Positions 47,601 through 58,569 of a stretch of 64,000 nt of DNA are shown here, in pieces. A program made the position numbers and the translations under genes. Position 1 is the first letter of the stretch. Each line of letters opens with the position of its first letter. Source of the stretch: Primula veris (Eukaryota; Streptophyta; Magnoliopsida; Ericales; Primulaceae). The stretch covers positions 25,982,481 through 26,046,480 of the forward strand of contig OY821746.1 of the NCBI GenBank assembly GCA_963682055.1, given 5' to 3'. The notes beneath the pieces were generated by a model. That model saw only the letters and a program-made list of their open reading frames with translations. It made no database searches and was not told the origin of the DNA.

Positions 47601-48930
47601 TTCGCTCTCCTAATTCTCCCTCTTCTCAGCCTTTGTACAGACAATATGTCGCTCTATTTGTTACCTTCAAATAAAGGTAAAAAGATGATATACCGTAGGT
47701 CCATAATAGAATCCACATATTGGAGTTCTTTCTGTGAACTATAGTCTATGATTATATGGTTCTTCAAGATGAAGAAAGCGGTTATCTTTTAAAAGGGTTT
47801 GGATAGGAATGAATGTAGAATGTAGATAAACTATGTCATCCTATCGAATATGAAACACTTTTTTTGCAGAACTTAAAGCAAAGTAGTTGTCATATTCTGT
47901 TTAAAAAAGACTAGTTATATTAGTTTGAAAATGCGGATGAGATATCATACAACATGTGGCCTAAATCTGTTGGCCCGCTGAAATTCTACGAAAAATCTAG
48001 TATTCTCATTACACGCTAAAGACCAAGAGATTTTAGCATTGATAGAGAAAATTGAGAAATAGCGCTTTTCACCCTTCCTCCCTCTACCTGGTACATGTAC
48101 TAGTTTCTGTTGCACTGGCTAACAGGTACTTTGTTTTCTTTAGGTTCCAAAGAGTGCCTTCCATTTTGAACATGGGAAATCTAAAAGGTAGGAAACTTCT
48201 TCGGAGCTCCCTAAAATGTTATAATTTTCGTCTGACTGAAAGAAAAAATTGGGCTTATATGACGCAGACCTTATGCAAGAGTTTGGTGGGATGAGACAGT
48301 GGCCACTATAGTCACTTTTCCAAATATTCATTCTATGGTACTTATCTTATTGTGGGTTCTATCTTTTCCACTACATTGCAGACAACTAAAAAACTCAAGA
48401 TTTTATGTCCACCTTTTTCTCTTTTTGAATTTTCTTAGGCATGTTTACACCCAGACCAAGACCGCGTCTTCACTATACGAGAATGTGCAAGGTTGCAAGG
48501 GTTCCCTGATTATTACAGGTTTACTGGGTCAGTCATAGACAGGTACAAGTTTCTTTATTCACCAGGATTTATTGATACATCTATTAGCATCTTCTAGTTT
48601 TGTACACTGGTCATATTAAGTATCTGTTTGACAAAGGGTTTCTGTAAATAATTATTTTACAAACTTTATAAATTTTCTACTACTTATCTGATCGAATTAC
48701 AGTCTTTGCATATTAGTTTAATATTTTTGGCACGAATAAAAGGTGAGTTCAATTGTTGTAGGTATCGCCAAGTTGGAAATGCTGTTTCTGTGCCAGTTGC
48801 TCGGGCCTTGGGATATTGTCTTGGAATGTCCATAAGGAAGTTAGGTGGGAACGGTCCACTTATGAGCCTACCTCCCAAGTTTGCTTTCCAACAAACTCCC
48901 ACAGCAGAAACTCGAGAATCTTGTAAATAA
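35607..48930 (+). CDS. CMT2: chromomethylase CMT2 (CHH/CHG DNA cytosine methyltransferase), complete
   Basis: Twenty-one exons: 35607-36359, 37713-37747, 37882-37984, 38609-38713, 38808-38927, 39062-39152, 39896-40101, 40198-40263, 40884-41135, 44074-44132, 44300-44366, 44467-44796, 45227-45295, 45383-45469, 45546-45633, 46218-46339, 46412-46513, 48144-48187, 48268-48337, 48439-48542, 48762-48930. Sum 3042 nt, 1013 residues. Order: variable N-terminus (1-251), BAH domain (about 280-400), motif [14 protein letters not shown] (about 445), chromodomain (about 553-597, [20 protein letters not shown]), motif [17 protein letters not shown] with catalytic Cys631, motif VI ENV (about 673), motif [17 protein letters not shown] (about 960). 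CMT2 is read from [20 protein letters not shown] and a long N-terminus. It methylates heterochromatin guided by H3K9me2. All catalytic motifs are intact. Intron 3 has a GC donor. Confidence 0.96.
37165..37270 (+). repeat. 33-bp tandem repeat in CMT2 intron 1
   Basis: About three copies of a 33-bp unit built from GCGAGCTATAATGTGTTTTT and AATGCGAGTACAA, with single-base differences. Confidence 0.85.
41349..41692. mobile_element. Tourist-like (PIF/Harbinger) MITE in CMT2 intron 9
   Basis: It starts GGGTGTGTTTGGAAC and ends GTTCCAAACACACCC, perfect inverted termini, and is flanked by TTA on both sides (41346-41348 and 41693-41695). A 3-bp TTA duplication and GGGTGTGTTTGG termini fit PIF/Harbinger MITEs. 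344 bp, no coding capacity. Confidence 0.85.
41708..42639. mobile_element. large fold-back palindrome (hAT-like start) in CMT2 intron 9
   Basis: It opens with TAGGGGTGGGCAAAAAATCC, a start seen in plant hAT-type non-autonomous elements. The whole segment is one inverted repeat with arms of about 450 bp, centred near 42200-42230: GGGTTGGGG / CCCCAACCC blocks, CCCGCAATTTTTTTTTGCGGG, and pairs such as AACCAATCATAATATGTTTA with its complement near 42030. The right end stops short of a complementary TAGGGGTG terminus, so about 45 bases appear to be lost. Confidence 0.6.
42640..43100 (+). repeat. 147-bp perfect direct repeat, 314-bp period
   Basis: Positions 42640-42786 and 42954-43100 appear identical base for base, starting GAACTAGTATTCCTTTATAA and ending AATAAGAGTTACATTTA. 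The first copy begins exactly where the fold-back palindrome ends. The simplest reading is a recent 314-bp partial tandem duplication. Confidence 0.9.
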
Positions 48931-51511
48931 CCATATATCCACTCCATGTTGAAAATTATTTTTCTCCTGGCAGAATGTCACATTGTAACATTAGACCTGC
49001 CATTGTTCTACACTCGTACTATATGTACATGTAACTTGTTCCTCAATTTTTTCTAGCTCCTCCCATAAAAGCCTACTAAACAGAATTAAGATGAGGACAA
49101 ACCTCAAGCAAAAAAGAATAATTATCATAGGCTGAGTTGATTTGCTTAGCGTTTCATCGATTTTTTTTTCCTGAAAGTCCTTGTATTCGATCATGAACTG
49201 TGTTTGCACCTTTAATCAGATATTTACAGCAAATATTCTTATCTGGTGTTTAGTTAAAAATTCTGGCTATATTAGCATTTTTTCAAAAGTGCAGCTGGTG
49301 ACTTCTGTCATGGTTGGTTGGCGTTTGCTCTTTCATCTGCATATATGAGTCTATGCACTTCATATGATCTCTACATTTCGTGTTTTAACTTTTAAGTTGA
49401 TTGATTCATGAATTAAGGAACACATGCTGACCATTGAATTTCAGTTCAGGTGTTCTATGCAAGAATAATGTTTCTTTTCAATCACAATTTACCACGATAA
49501 ATTATTGCACCAAGCAGAACGTCAGATATTGTTGAAGGCATGCATCAAATAGTTTCTTTTTGAGAAAGAAGTTCTTGATTTTCTTAATGGATAAACCGAA
49601 GCGACATAGTGGATCTCATGGTTCTCTGTTGTTTTTAGCCTCATTTCCAATTTTCGAGAAAGTTTTTTGTCAAGCACATGCTTTAGGCCATTGGGTGCAA
49701 AACCAGGTTTTCAGTTTTCTTCTATCTTCGCTTCTTATTCTTAGGCGGAGGGATGATAAGATTTGAAGACGTCTTGTTATTTAGGCTTCTGTGGTATTGA
49801 ACAGATCACTCCGAAACACAATCTGTCAGCCCTTTCCAAGATAAAAAGAGTGATAAATATGTACCATTATAGGCTGAGTTTAAAACTCTTAATTGACCAA
49901 TAATCTCATAGTACGAGCAGGTAAGTTAAGACACTCTTAGCTTGAGAACATCTATATCTGAGTGTGTAAGGGGCTACTATGAGCCGATGGCTAAGTCGCT
50001 ACAGTGTTGCATAAAATTTGTTAAGGGAGTCGAGGACAAAATTTGACAACAACAAAGGATCTACTAAGCGGTGTACAGAAAACATTGGGCGTATACACAA
50101 AATGGCAAGGGTCCAAAGGCGCACCAAGCTATTGGCAAGTTTATACTAAGGTATTTCGCTATATCATGTTCAAGGCGCATACTACTTGACCTTCTATGAG
50201 AATTTTACTCTCCGACCGCATTTAGAGGCATGTTGAACAATTGAATGTGTGGAATGATTGGAAAATTTATAATTTTTATATATTTTGTTTGTTATTTATT
50301 TGTTGAGTAATACTTTTTATAACATCCCATTGATAGTGGTGATGGCACATTTGTATCACCTTTTTAATGCATGTGTGTACATGGTCGTGTGACAATAAAT
50401 GAAAACATGCACATACACATGGGAGACACACGTGCATAAATTTAAGAGAGAGCACGCACCGCCAATAGCTCGATCGTGATCACTTGACTGTCACTTCCAT
50501 CGAGCCGCATGAGATAAGCGTTCTACCTTGAGACCTCAATACCAACTAACCCACGAAGCTTATGTATGCAATAACTTGCAGATTTTTGTTTTGTTTATAT
50601 TTGATTGTTAGAATCTATATATTAAGCAAAAGTAAAGGCTTATGAATTGAACCATGGTCACACAAATATGTCAGAAACTCTTTCCCACTATACTACTGTC
50701 AATATATATTCTACAAATTTATAACATACATATAATATAAAAACATCCTGTTTAACTTTTCTAAACTAAGAAATTTGAGTTTAATATAAAAATATACTAA
50801 ACTTGAGTTTACTATAAAAATTTGAAAGCTATTTTGATGCACAATAAAATTTACGAACAATTGAATCGCCTGCCCTTTTTTTCAACAATTTCATTTTTAT
50901 TCTGTTAATGTATCTTGAATTTGTATTTAATTCTTCTATATATTTGAGGAAATTATTTTCTTTTGTTTCTCTTTTTTATTTCCTTGGACGATATTTTCCA
51001 AACGACTTATCCAACAAACTATCCGGTACGTGACCCAATCCTATTGAAGTTACGACAATTTTGGGTTTATCTTCGTGTTCGCAGAGTGAAATCTTGACCT
51101 CATGCATGGTACGTAGTAACCATTGTTATGCAAATTTTACTAAAAGAAGTAACAGTAGAAACTAGAAAGTATAAACATAATGGTTACACAAACTTCGCAA
51201 AAAGAAATACACATTAACAACAGAAAGTAACATTAGCTTGCACAAAATTTCACCGGTTATGCTTCAAGTTTTGAAGGGGAAAAATTGCAAAAGAAAACAA
51301 ATTTTATGGAAACTACAGAAAGAAATTGAGATACAAAAAGCTATCATAGTTTCAGTATAATTAAATAATAAATTCAGCTTTCATTAAATCGCATAAATAT
51401 CTCATACAATAGTCAAAATACAAAAAGTCCCTAATCCTCCTTTCACGTTGGTGCATACTGCATACATGAAATTTTAACAGATAATCTAAATCATAATCAT
51501 TAGTCAAAAAT
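48931..51511. other. CMT2 3' region and intergenic spacer, no gene recognised
   Basis: This holds the CMT2 3' untranslated region and 2.5 kb of AT-rich spacer before the convergent kinase gene. The frame at 49560-49766 (+) has no family match, and I saw no clear transposon termini. Confidence 0.5.
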
Positions 51512-52702
51512 TTATAAACCGACTTCAGCACTTGGTATCATCATCTTAATCTTCTTCACTGGATGATCACATTGTAAGCCCAACAATTTAACTCCGATCT
51601 CGAACCCCTCTTCTGCAAGCATCAGCAATCGTTTCCTCTTTTGGTCACCCATTAGCGCAAAATAAGGATTTACAAGTATATCGATACACTCCTCCATGTC
51701 TTGATCAGTTTCTTCCGTTTCGACCTCGTTAGTACTTGTATTTACCCTATTCGTCATCGAAGAGAGAAACGGGTGTTTTAGTAACATCTTAGCACTCCAC
51801 CGGGACTCCGGATCCCACACCAAGCACTTATCTAAAAAGTCTCGAGCCTCTGCCGAAACCCAGTCCGGAATTTCTGGGATTTGTTTATTCATCGCGACCC
51901 GAAACAAAACTGCTGCAAATTCGATTTGCTTATCCCAAGGAGTTTTACCCGTAAGCATCTCTAGGACAGTACAACCAAACGCCCATATATCAACCTTAGG
52001 CTCATAATTTTTTTCGAGAAAAGACTCCGGAGCCAAGTACATGTATGTTCCTCTTATACCATTCATGTCCTTTCCGATCTTCTCACCTGCCTTTTTCGCT
52101 AGTCCAAAATCTGCTATTTTCGTCGTAAACTCATGACAACCCGAGGATGGATCTTTATCCACAAGTAGTATATTAACTGGTTTAATATCACAATGAGCAT
52201 ACCCCTTTGTGTGAATGTAGTCGAGACCCATTAAAATAGATCCAGCGTGCTTCTTTACTTCACACTCGGGCAAACCTTTACTCTTTAGGTGGCTAAATAG
52301 GGTTCCACCTGAGGCATACTCTAAAAACACATTGTAAAACAGATCTCCGCATTCGCTAGTCGCATCATCACCATAACTTTGTAAGATGTAAGGACAGTCT
52401 TTAAATTTTTCGAGTAGTAGCTTCTCCCAATAAAGCATGAGGCAGTCAGATAACAACATCGACTTGACTGCTAAATAAGATTTATTAGTACCATTACCAA
52501 GCGAACATGAAAGCGGTTTAGCCAAGTAGACTTTCGCAAAAGCTCCTTGCCCCAGTATTTTCCCTCTTCTCCACTTGTTTCTTAAACCCAAAACCTCACC
52601 AAAAGACCTAGTTTTCATCTCTCTGCTTCTAAATTTGCTTCTCTCTATTTTACGCATTGATTTATATTTGAAGTGTTTAGTCTTTTCGTATGTAGAATAC
52701 AT
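51512..52702 (-). CDS. MAPKKK-like protein kinase, intronless
   Basis: A single 396-residue exon. The kinase domain spans about residues 44-315: Gly-rich loop LGQGAFAKV (50-58), Lys80 in LAVK, catalytic loop HCDIKPVNIL with Asp172, DFG at 198-200, APE at 224-226, then DIWAFGCTVLEMLTGKTPW and the PESRWSAKMLLKHPFL end. HCD instead of HRD marks a non-RD kinase and is usual in the plant MEKK-type clade that includes MAPKKK13-21. Those kinases are mostly intronless and several are ABA- or stress-induced. The basic N-terminus and the C-terminal tail (after about 320) match nothing I recognise. Downstream in-frame Met residues at 16 and 29 are alternative starts. All catalytic residues are present. 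The exact paralogue is not determined. Confidence 0.9.
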   Translation of the reverse strand: MYSTYEKTKHFKYKSMRKIERSKFRSREMKTRSFGEVLGLRNKWRRGKILGQGAFAKVYLAKPLSCSLGNGTNKSYLAVKSMLLSDCLMLYWEKLLLEKFKDCPYILQSYGDDATSECGDLFYNVFLEYASGGTLFSHLKSKGLPECEVKKHAGSILMGLDYIHTKGYAHCDIKPVNILLVDKDPSSGCHEFTTKIADFGLAKKAGEKIGKDMNGIRGTYMYLAPESFLEKNYEPKVDIWAFGCTVLEMLTGKTPWDKQIEFAAVLFRVAMNKQIPEIPDWVSAEARDFLDKCLVWDPESRWSAKMLLKHPFLSSMTNRVNTSTNEVETEETDQDMEECIDILVNPYFALMGDQKRKRLLMLAEEGFEIGVKLLGLQCDHPVKKIKMMIPSAEVGL

Positions 52703-53806
52703 ATTTTAATAACTAAGATATAAAAGTAGAATACTAATGGGAGTAGTAATAGGATACCCTCTTCTAGTCTTCTTGATCTCAGTATAAGTTGAGTTCGTTA
52801 TATCTAGCTATATGAGAATTGCTTGATAGACAAGGCTTAAACCCTTGTATTGTTTATGTGCACCCTATTTTCCCGGACTATGTGTTATATTGAAGTAGAA
52901 TAGAATTAAAAAAGGAAATACTCCTTTTTTTGTATTTTCAGATGGACCCGATAATCATGGAAAAATTATTTTTCGTATATTCATGTGACGAGAAGGACTG
53001 TATATATATGTTGTCTAATTGTTTGCGAACGCGTGAATTCTTATAATTATTCACATAACAATTAAAATTTATTGATATTTGCAAACTACACCCAAGAAAA
53101 GGGAATTTATAAAAAGAGCCAACTTAGTAATAATATTCAGGGTGTTCATTTAAAAAGAATAGATAGGTGATAAGGTAATTTTTTTATAGTATCAATAGTT
53201 GCAAAATTAAAATTGGGTAATTTATTTGGAACAAGAAACTTTTTTATTTAGGCAAATTTAAAAAAAACAAAGCTTATACGGCATTATTGATTCACCTTCA
53301 TATTTAGAAAACAAATTAAATTCTGATCACGTAAAAAGGGCTAGGATAAATTTATTACTCATTTTCTGCTGGGAAAACATTTTTAATAGTAATTAAAATG
53401 GTTTGAAATTTAACCCCCAAAAAGAATTGAGATAGAACAGTAATAGTACAATCAACCAGTCGTGAAAAAAATAAACATGAAATACACTGAATAGTCAGTG
53501 GTAATTAACATGGCATATATTTCATCCTAACTAGTAATTGCAAAGCTTGTAAACTTGTAACAAGAAGTTCTAATCAAGATAATGAAAAGACGAAAAAGAG
53601 TTATGAAGACTTTCGACTCTCACACAAAATAGTTCCCCGGATCATACCCAAAAAAGCAACTCTAAAATTCTGAAATCAAGATTCTGAATGACCTAATCAC
53701 TTAACTGGCAACCAAAAGGCATAAATAGAACCTTTTCTTCTAACTCTACAACAACCGTATTGCGACAAAAGTTGACGGGCATTTGATATATGTACCATAT
53801 CCTCTA
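52703..53806. other. intergenic spacer between kinase and PWWP gene
   Basis: AT-rich spacer containing the kinase promoter side (minus strand) and the PWWP gene 3' region. No gene or transposon termini recognised. Confidence 0.5.
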
Positions 53807-56800
53807 TCATACTCTACCAACCTCGAGAGATAAATTGCTGAATATTTTCGCCACAGAAATACAAGAAGCCACAGCAGGTTTATTCTGATGATTCTTTTCA
53901 TTTTGCATATTCTCTGGCTTAAGAGAAAGTTGAGGTTGCGAGACATAACACACAGGAGTTCTCCTCTTTTTGAATATCATCTTAACCGTCGTTGCAGTAT
54001 CACTATTGTTACAAATTGTTCCCTTCTCTATGTCTATGGGATAACCAATCACAGCTTTTCCAGTAAATTTGCTCATTAGAGAAACCAAAGGGACCTGGTT
54101 TCCCCGAGGACTAGCTGCTCTTACAGTTATCTCTACGTCTATCAATGTTGTATCAACTGTACTAGACATCTCACCATCTATGGGCTTGTTCATCGTTTCA
54201 CCATTGTATTGGACCCCGTTTCTGGTTTTTGAAAAGCTATTTACGTTGATTACAGGATCAAGGCAATTGAGTGATTTGCTACTTTTTTGCTGTCTTTGTA
54301 TGTTTTCTTTTTGTTTCCCAGCTTTCGCAGCAGCAAAGTGGCGAAGGGGAGACTTAGAGGAGACTTTTGATTTACGGTTTTGCTTAGCTTTTGTAGTTTT
54401 AGCTTCTCCACTCTTTTTGCTAAATTGACTTGCTAGAGTTGCCATAATGGTATCAACAGCTACAAAACCAAACACCATTTGATGTATGTAAGAATCCAGA
54501 GAAAAGCATAACCTTCTGAGATTCATAATGAATAAATTATGGAAATCAAGAATATTAACATTTTAGGCGTTATAGTTCCTGAAGGAAAAGGAATAAACTA
54601 ATGAATTTGCAGCTTTTGTTTTAAATATATCTGGAAAAAAATCGACAGAAAAAGGGCATAAAAAAATCATCATTTAACTTTGGAAATCGCCGGAAAAATA
54701 TCAAAAGGAGATGCCGAGGTGCTATTTTTCTGATTTTATCTATTTTTGGCACTTAATTGTTTATCTGCTTTGGCAAATTTTACCTTGCAATAAAGGGATC
54801 TCAAATCATTTCATACTTTGAAAGTTTATTTCTTTGCCAGAAAAAAAGATCAAGTCCCTAATAGCACGTTCGTAGAGATTAATCCATAAAAAAGGCCAAA
54901 TGCGGTTTCTACTTTAAGGCATGCTCCAGGTGACAAAAACCCTAGCTGTCGAGTTTCAACATTATTCAAGAAATTCAAGAATGCGGAATAATTAAGGTAA
55001 AAACTCAGAATTTGAATTTGAATTTAAATTGGGAAAAAATAACTTTGTATTCCTCTGCTAATAAGAAAGTAACTGACAAAACTACTAATTGGCTTGGTTA
55101 TGCAAGAATTTAAAGTTTTTTGTTTTTGGGACATGAAAAGATGTAAAGGTAACACAGACCTGACACTTTAGCCACTTTGGCTGTATTTGGATCATAAGAA
55201 CGAGTTTTGGATGACACAGAATTCGATGGCTTAGCAGAAGTTCCATTTTTAACTAAATTAGGTCCTGGAGCCTTCTCAGCTGGCAAGTATACACATCGGC
55301 TCTTCTTTGTTCGATGAACATTTTCTGCCTCCCTTTCTCCTGTTGAAGAAAGATAATTAGCAAGGATTAGTTTGTACAAGATGCCGTTTACAAGATACAC
55401 AAGATAAGTCCACAAACAGTGCACAAGATGCCGTTTACAAATTAGGCACTGCAATCGTTTATAAAAGACGATAGGTTTCTTTGCTACTATGATGCTTTCA
55501 AACCAGCAATCTATAATTCCCAATCCAATAATAAGTAAAAATATACATGAAGTATTGTATCTAACGTTTGATCCTCATAGAACCGTGCTTCTGTTTGTTA
55601 TTAGCATATTAGTTTTCACTTTCAGCATTTTCTATTAAAAGTTGAGTCTGATGATGGACCTGTTTCTTCCACCTAATTAAAAAAATACATGTAAATAACA
55701 AAATAATTCGAAGACAATAAATTATCAGCAAAAATTCTTTTTTCTTCTAAGGAACGATTTGTTTTCAGGCCATGAAGAACAAGTAGGCCAAAGTTGGGAA
55801 TTACAACACACGGGTATTCAACCTCACAAAGGTAAAAGCTACTCACTAGAATGCCATTAAAAGTAAGAAACAAATTTACCTTTTGCTTCACGTTTTTTGG
55901 ATTTGTTCTGCATTTCCTTCTCCAACTGAAGAGCGTGACGTATGGCATCATCTCGGCGAGCATATTTGACAGTCTCATTTGGATAATATGTTTGGTTTGA
56001 CTCGACTTTTCTAATGCACTCCTTGAACTCCTCACACCGAAATGCTTTAATACGCTTCGATTTCTCCAAATTAAACCATTCCCTGGTTGTTAACCAAAAT
56101 CTTGTTTCTATAAGAAAAAGAAACTTGCCAAAGCACAGCACGACAAACAGGACAATTTTAATCCAAACAGAAAGAGAAAAAAAAAAAAGGAAAACTAAAA
56201 GTTGGTAAAAGCTTCATAAAGAAGGTTGAGAACTAAAATGTGTATGGCTGCATGGTAAATCTTAAGTACTATAAATCAAATTAATTTTCCTTTCGGAGAG
56301 TATTATTGATAAGCATATTTCATTTTTATAATCCGTCCACACAGAAAATACTTCATAAACGATTTGCAACCCCTACAAAAAACAACTATACAATATGAAT
56401 TTCAACCCTACACCAAGCAATTCCTTGTTCTGGACCCATGATAAAACAATTACTGAGGTGTAAAACAGGGCCTAATAGTAGTAAATACCAGTTCCCGAAA
56501 ATTAAAATTTCCTTTCTGAAGATATAATTGAAAAATATTCATCTGTAGTAAATTGTCACACAAAGAAAAAAATTGTCATACGATTTTCAACCCATCCCAA
56601 AATAAACAATATGAATTTCAATTCTTCACCAAGCTAATCCTTGTTCCAATGATTAATAAAAAAACTTATTCGGCGACCAAGGAAAGGGACTAAATTAGTA
56701 CAATAACGAGCCTACACATCTTTAACATTGTCCAGGCTTAACCAAACTAAGCCTTAAAATAAAATTGGCCAAAATTATTTCTTGAGATGTAATAGCACGA

Positions 56801-58528
56801 TTCATATCTCAAAAAAGCTTCATCTTTTAAGAAGCAACAGCTTGGGGACTTAACGAATATAGCCTGAAACGAAAAATGCGCAAAAAAATCATGTCTTGAG
56901 ATGTAATTGCATTATTCATATCTCAACAAAGCATTCAGGTTGTAATATTATACTCCAAAATAATTAATAGATAAGATGGAGATGCATTTACAGTGTTTAA
57001 CCAAAATAAGCCTTAACTAAAGCATCTCAGAACTATTCTGGAAATGTAATCCAACTACTCATGTCTCAAAAAATCTTCAGGTCATAATAAGATGTAACTC
57101 AACTAATAATTCTTCTTTTAAAGCTACAATGGAAAAAAAAAACATTTGTAGTTATCTGTTCGACACAGAAAAAATACTTTATCTATGATTTATTAATCTG
57201 TCCAGAAATAAATAAATAAGAGTTTAAACGGTTAAACCCTTTACCAAGCAATCCCTAGTTCTGACCCTGGATAAAACAATTATTCCAGGGCCTAGAATAC
57301 TACTACACAGAGCTTATAATTTTTTTAACATATATGGGGTTTAACCAAAATAAGCTTTAAATTAAAGTATCTCGGAACTATTTCTGTAGATGTAACTCAA
57401 CTATTCAACATTCCTATCTCGAAAAGTATTCACCTTTTAAGAATAACTAACAATATTGGAGAGCTATCAAAATAGACCTAAAACAATGTATATAGATATA
57501 AGGTGGAGATGCATTTACAGGGTTTAGCCAAAATAATCTTTAAATTAAAGTATCTCAGAACTATTTCTGCAGGTGCAACTCAACTATTCTACCTCAAGAA
57601 GCTTCATTTTTGTGTAACAAGAATCTCTGTTTTGAAAAGCGCACTTCGTGGTAAAAAAAAGCTCGATTCAAAGCTTAAAAAGAGCTTACAAAGCTCACCT
57701 TTTCCCTTTTCAGGCCGCTAAAAGCTTACACTTTTTACGATTTTAGCCTAGCTCTTACAAAAACGCTTTGGCTAAGTTTTCGCTTTCCAAAACACCAATA
57801 AAAAATACAAGAATTACAAACATTTTTGGGGATCAACCAAAGATAAAACAATGCAAGTATTATAAGATGGAGATGCTTTTACAGGGTTTAACCAATGATA
57901 AAACAATGCAAGTATTATAAGATGGAGATGCTTTTACAGGGTTTAACCAAAATAAGCTTTAAATTAAAGTATCACAGAACTATTTCTGCAGATGTAACTC
58001 AATATTCTACCTCAAAAAGCTTTCTTTTGTGTAATAAGAATACAAAAAGTAGCAACATTTTTGGGGGCTTAACCAAAATAAGCCTTAAAGCCTAAACAAT
58101 GTAAGTACTAATAGAGTATAGACTACTAGGAATATATAAAAAATATATGTAAGTATGTATGTGGGGTTTAGCCTAAACAAGCTTATAATTTAGCATCCCA
58201 TAACTACTATTTCCTTAAATTAAATGTAGCACAACCATTCATATCTCCAAAACATCTTCATTTTGTAATAAAAATATAAGATGCTATAACACTTTGAGGG
58301 TTTAACCAAAAATTAGCCTAAAACAATGCATAAATAGGTAGATATAGATAAGTGTATCTAAGTAAATGCTCCGTAATAAAAAGCCCGATTCAAAGCTTAA
58401 AAGGAGCTTAATTTTTTGCCTTTTTGCTTTTAGGCCGCTAAAAGCTTACTCTTTTTACGATTTACAAAATCACTTTCGCTAAGTTTTCTCTTTTAAAAAC
58501 AATGATAAAAATACAATAATTACCAACT

Positions 58529-58569
<41 letters not shown>

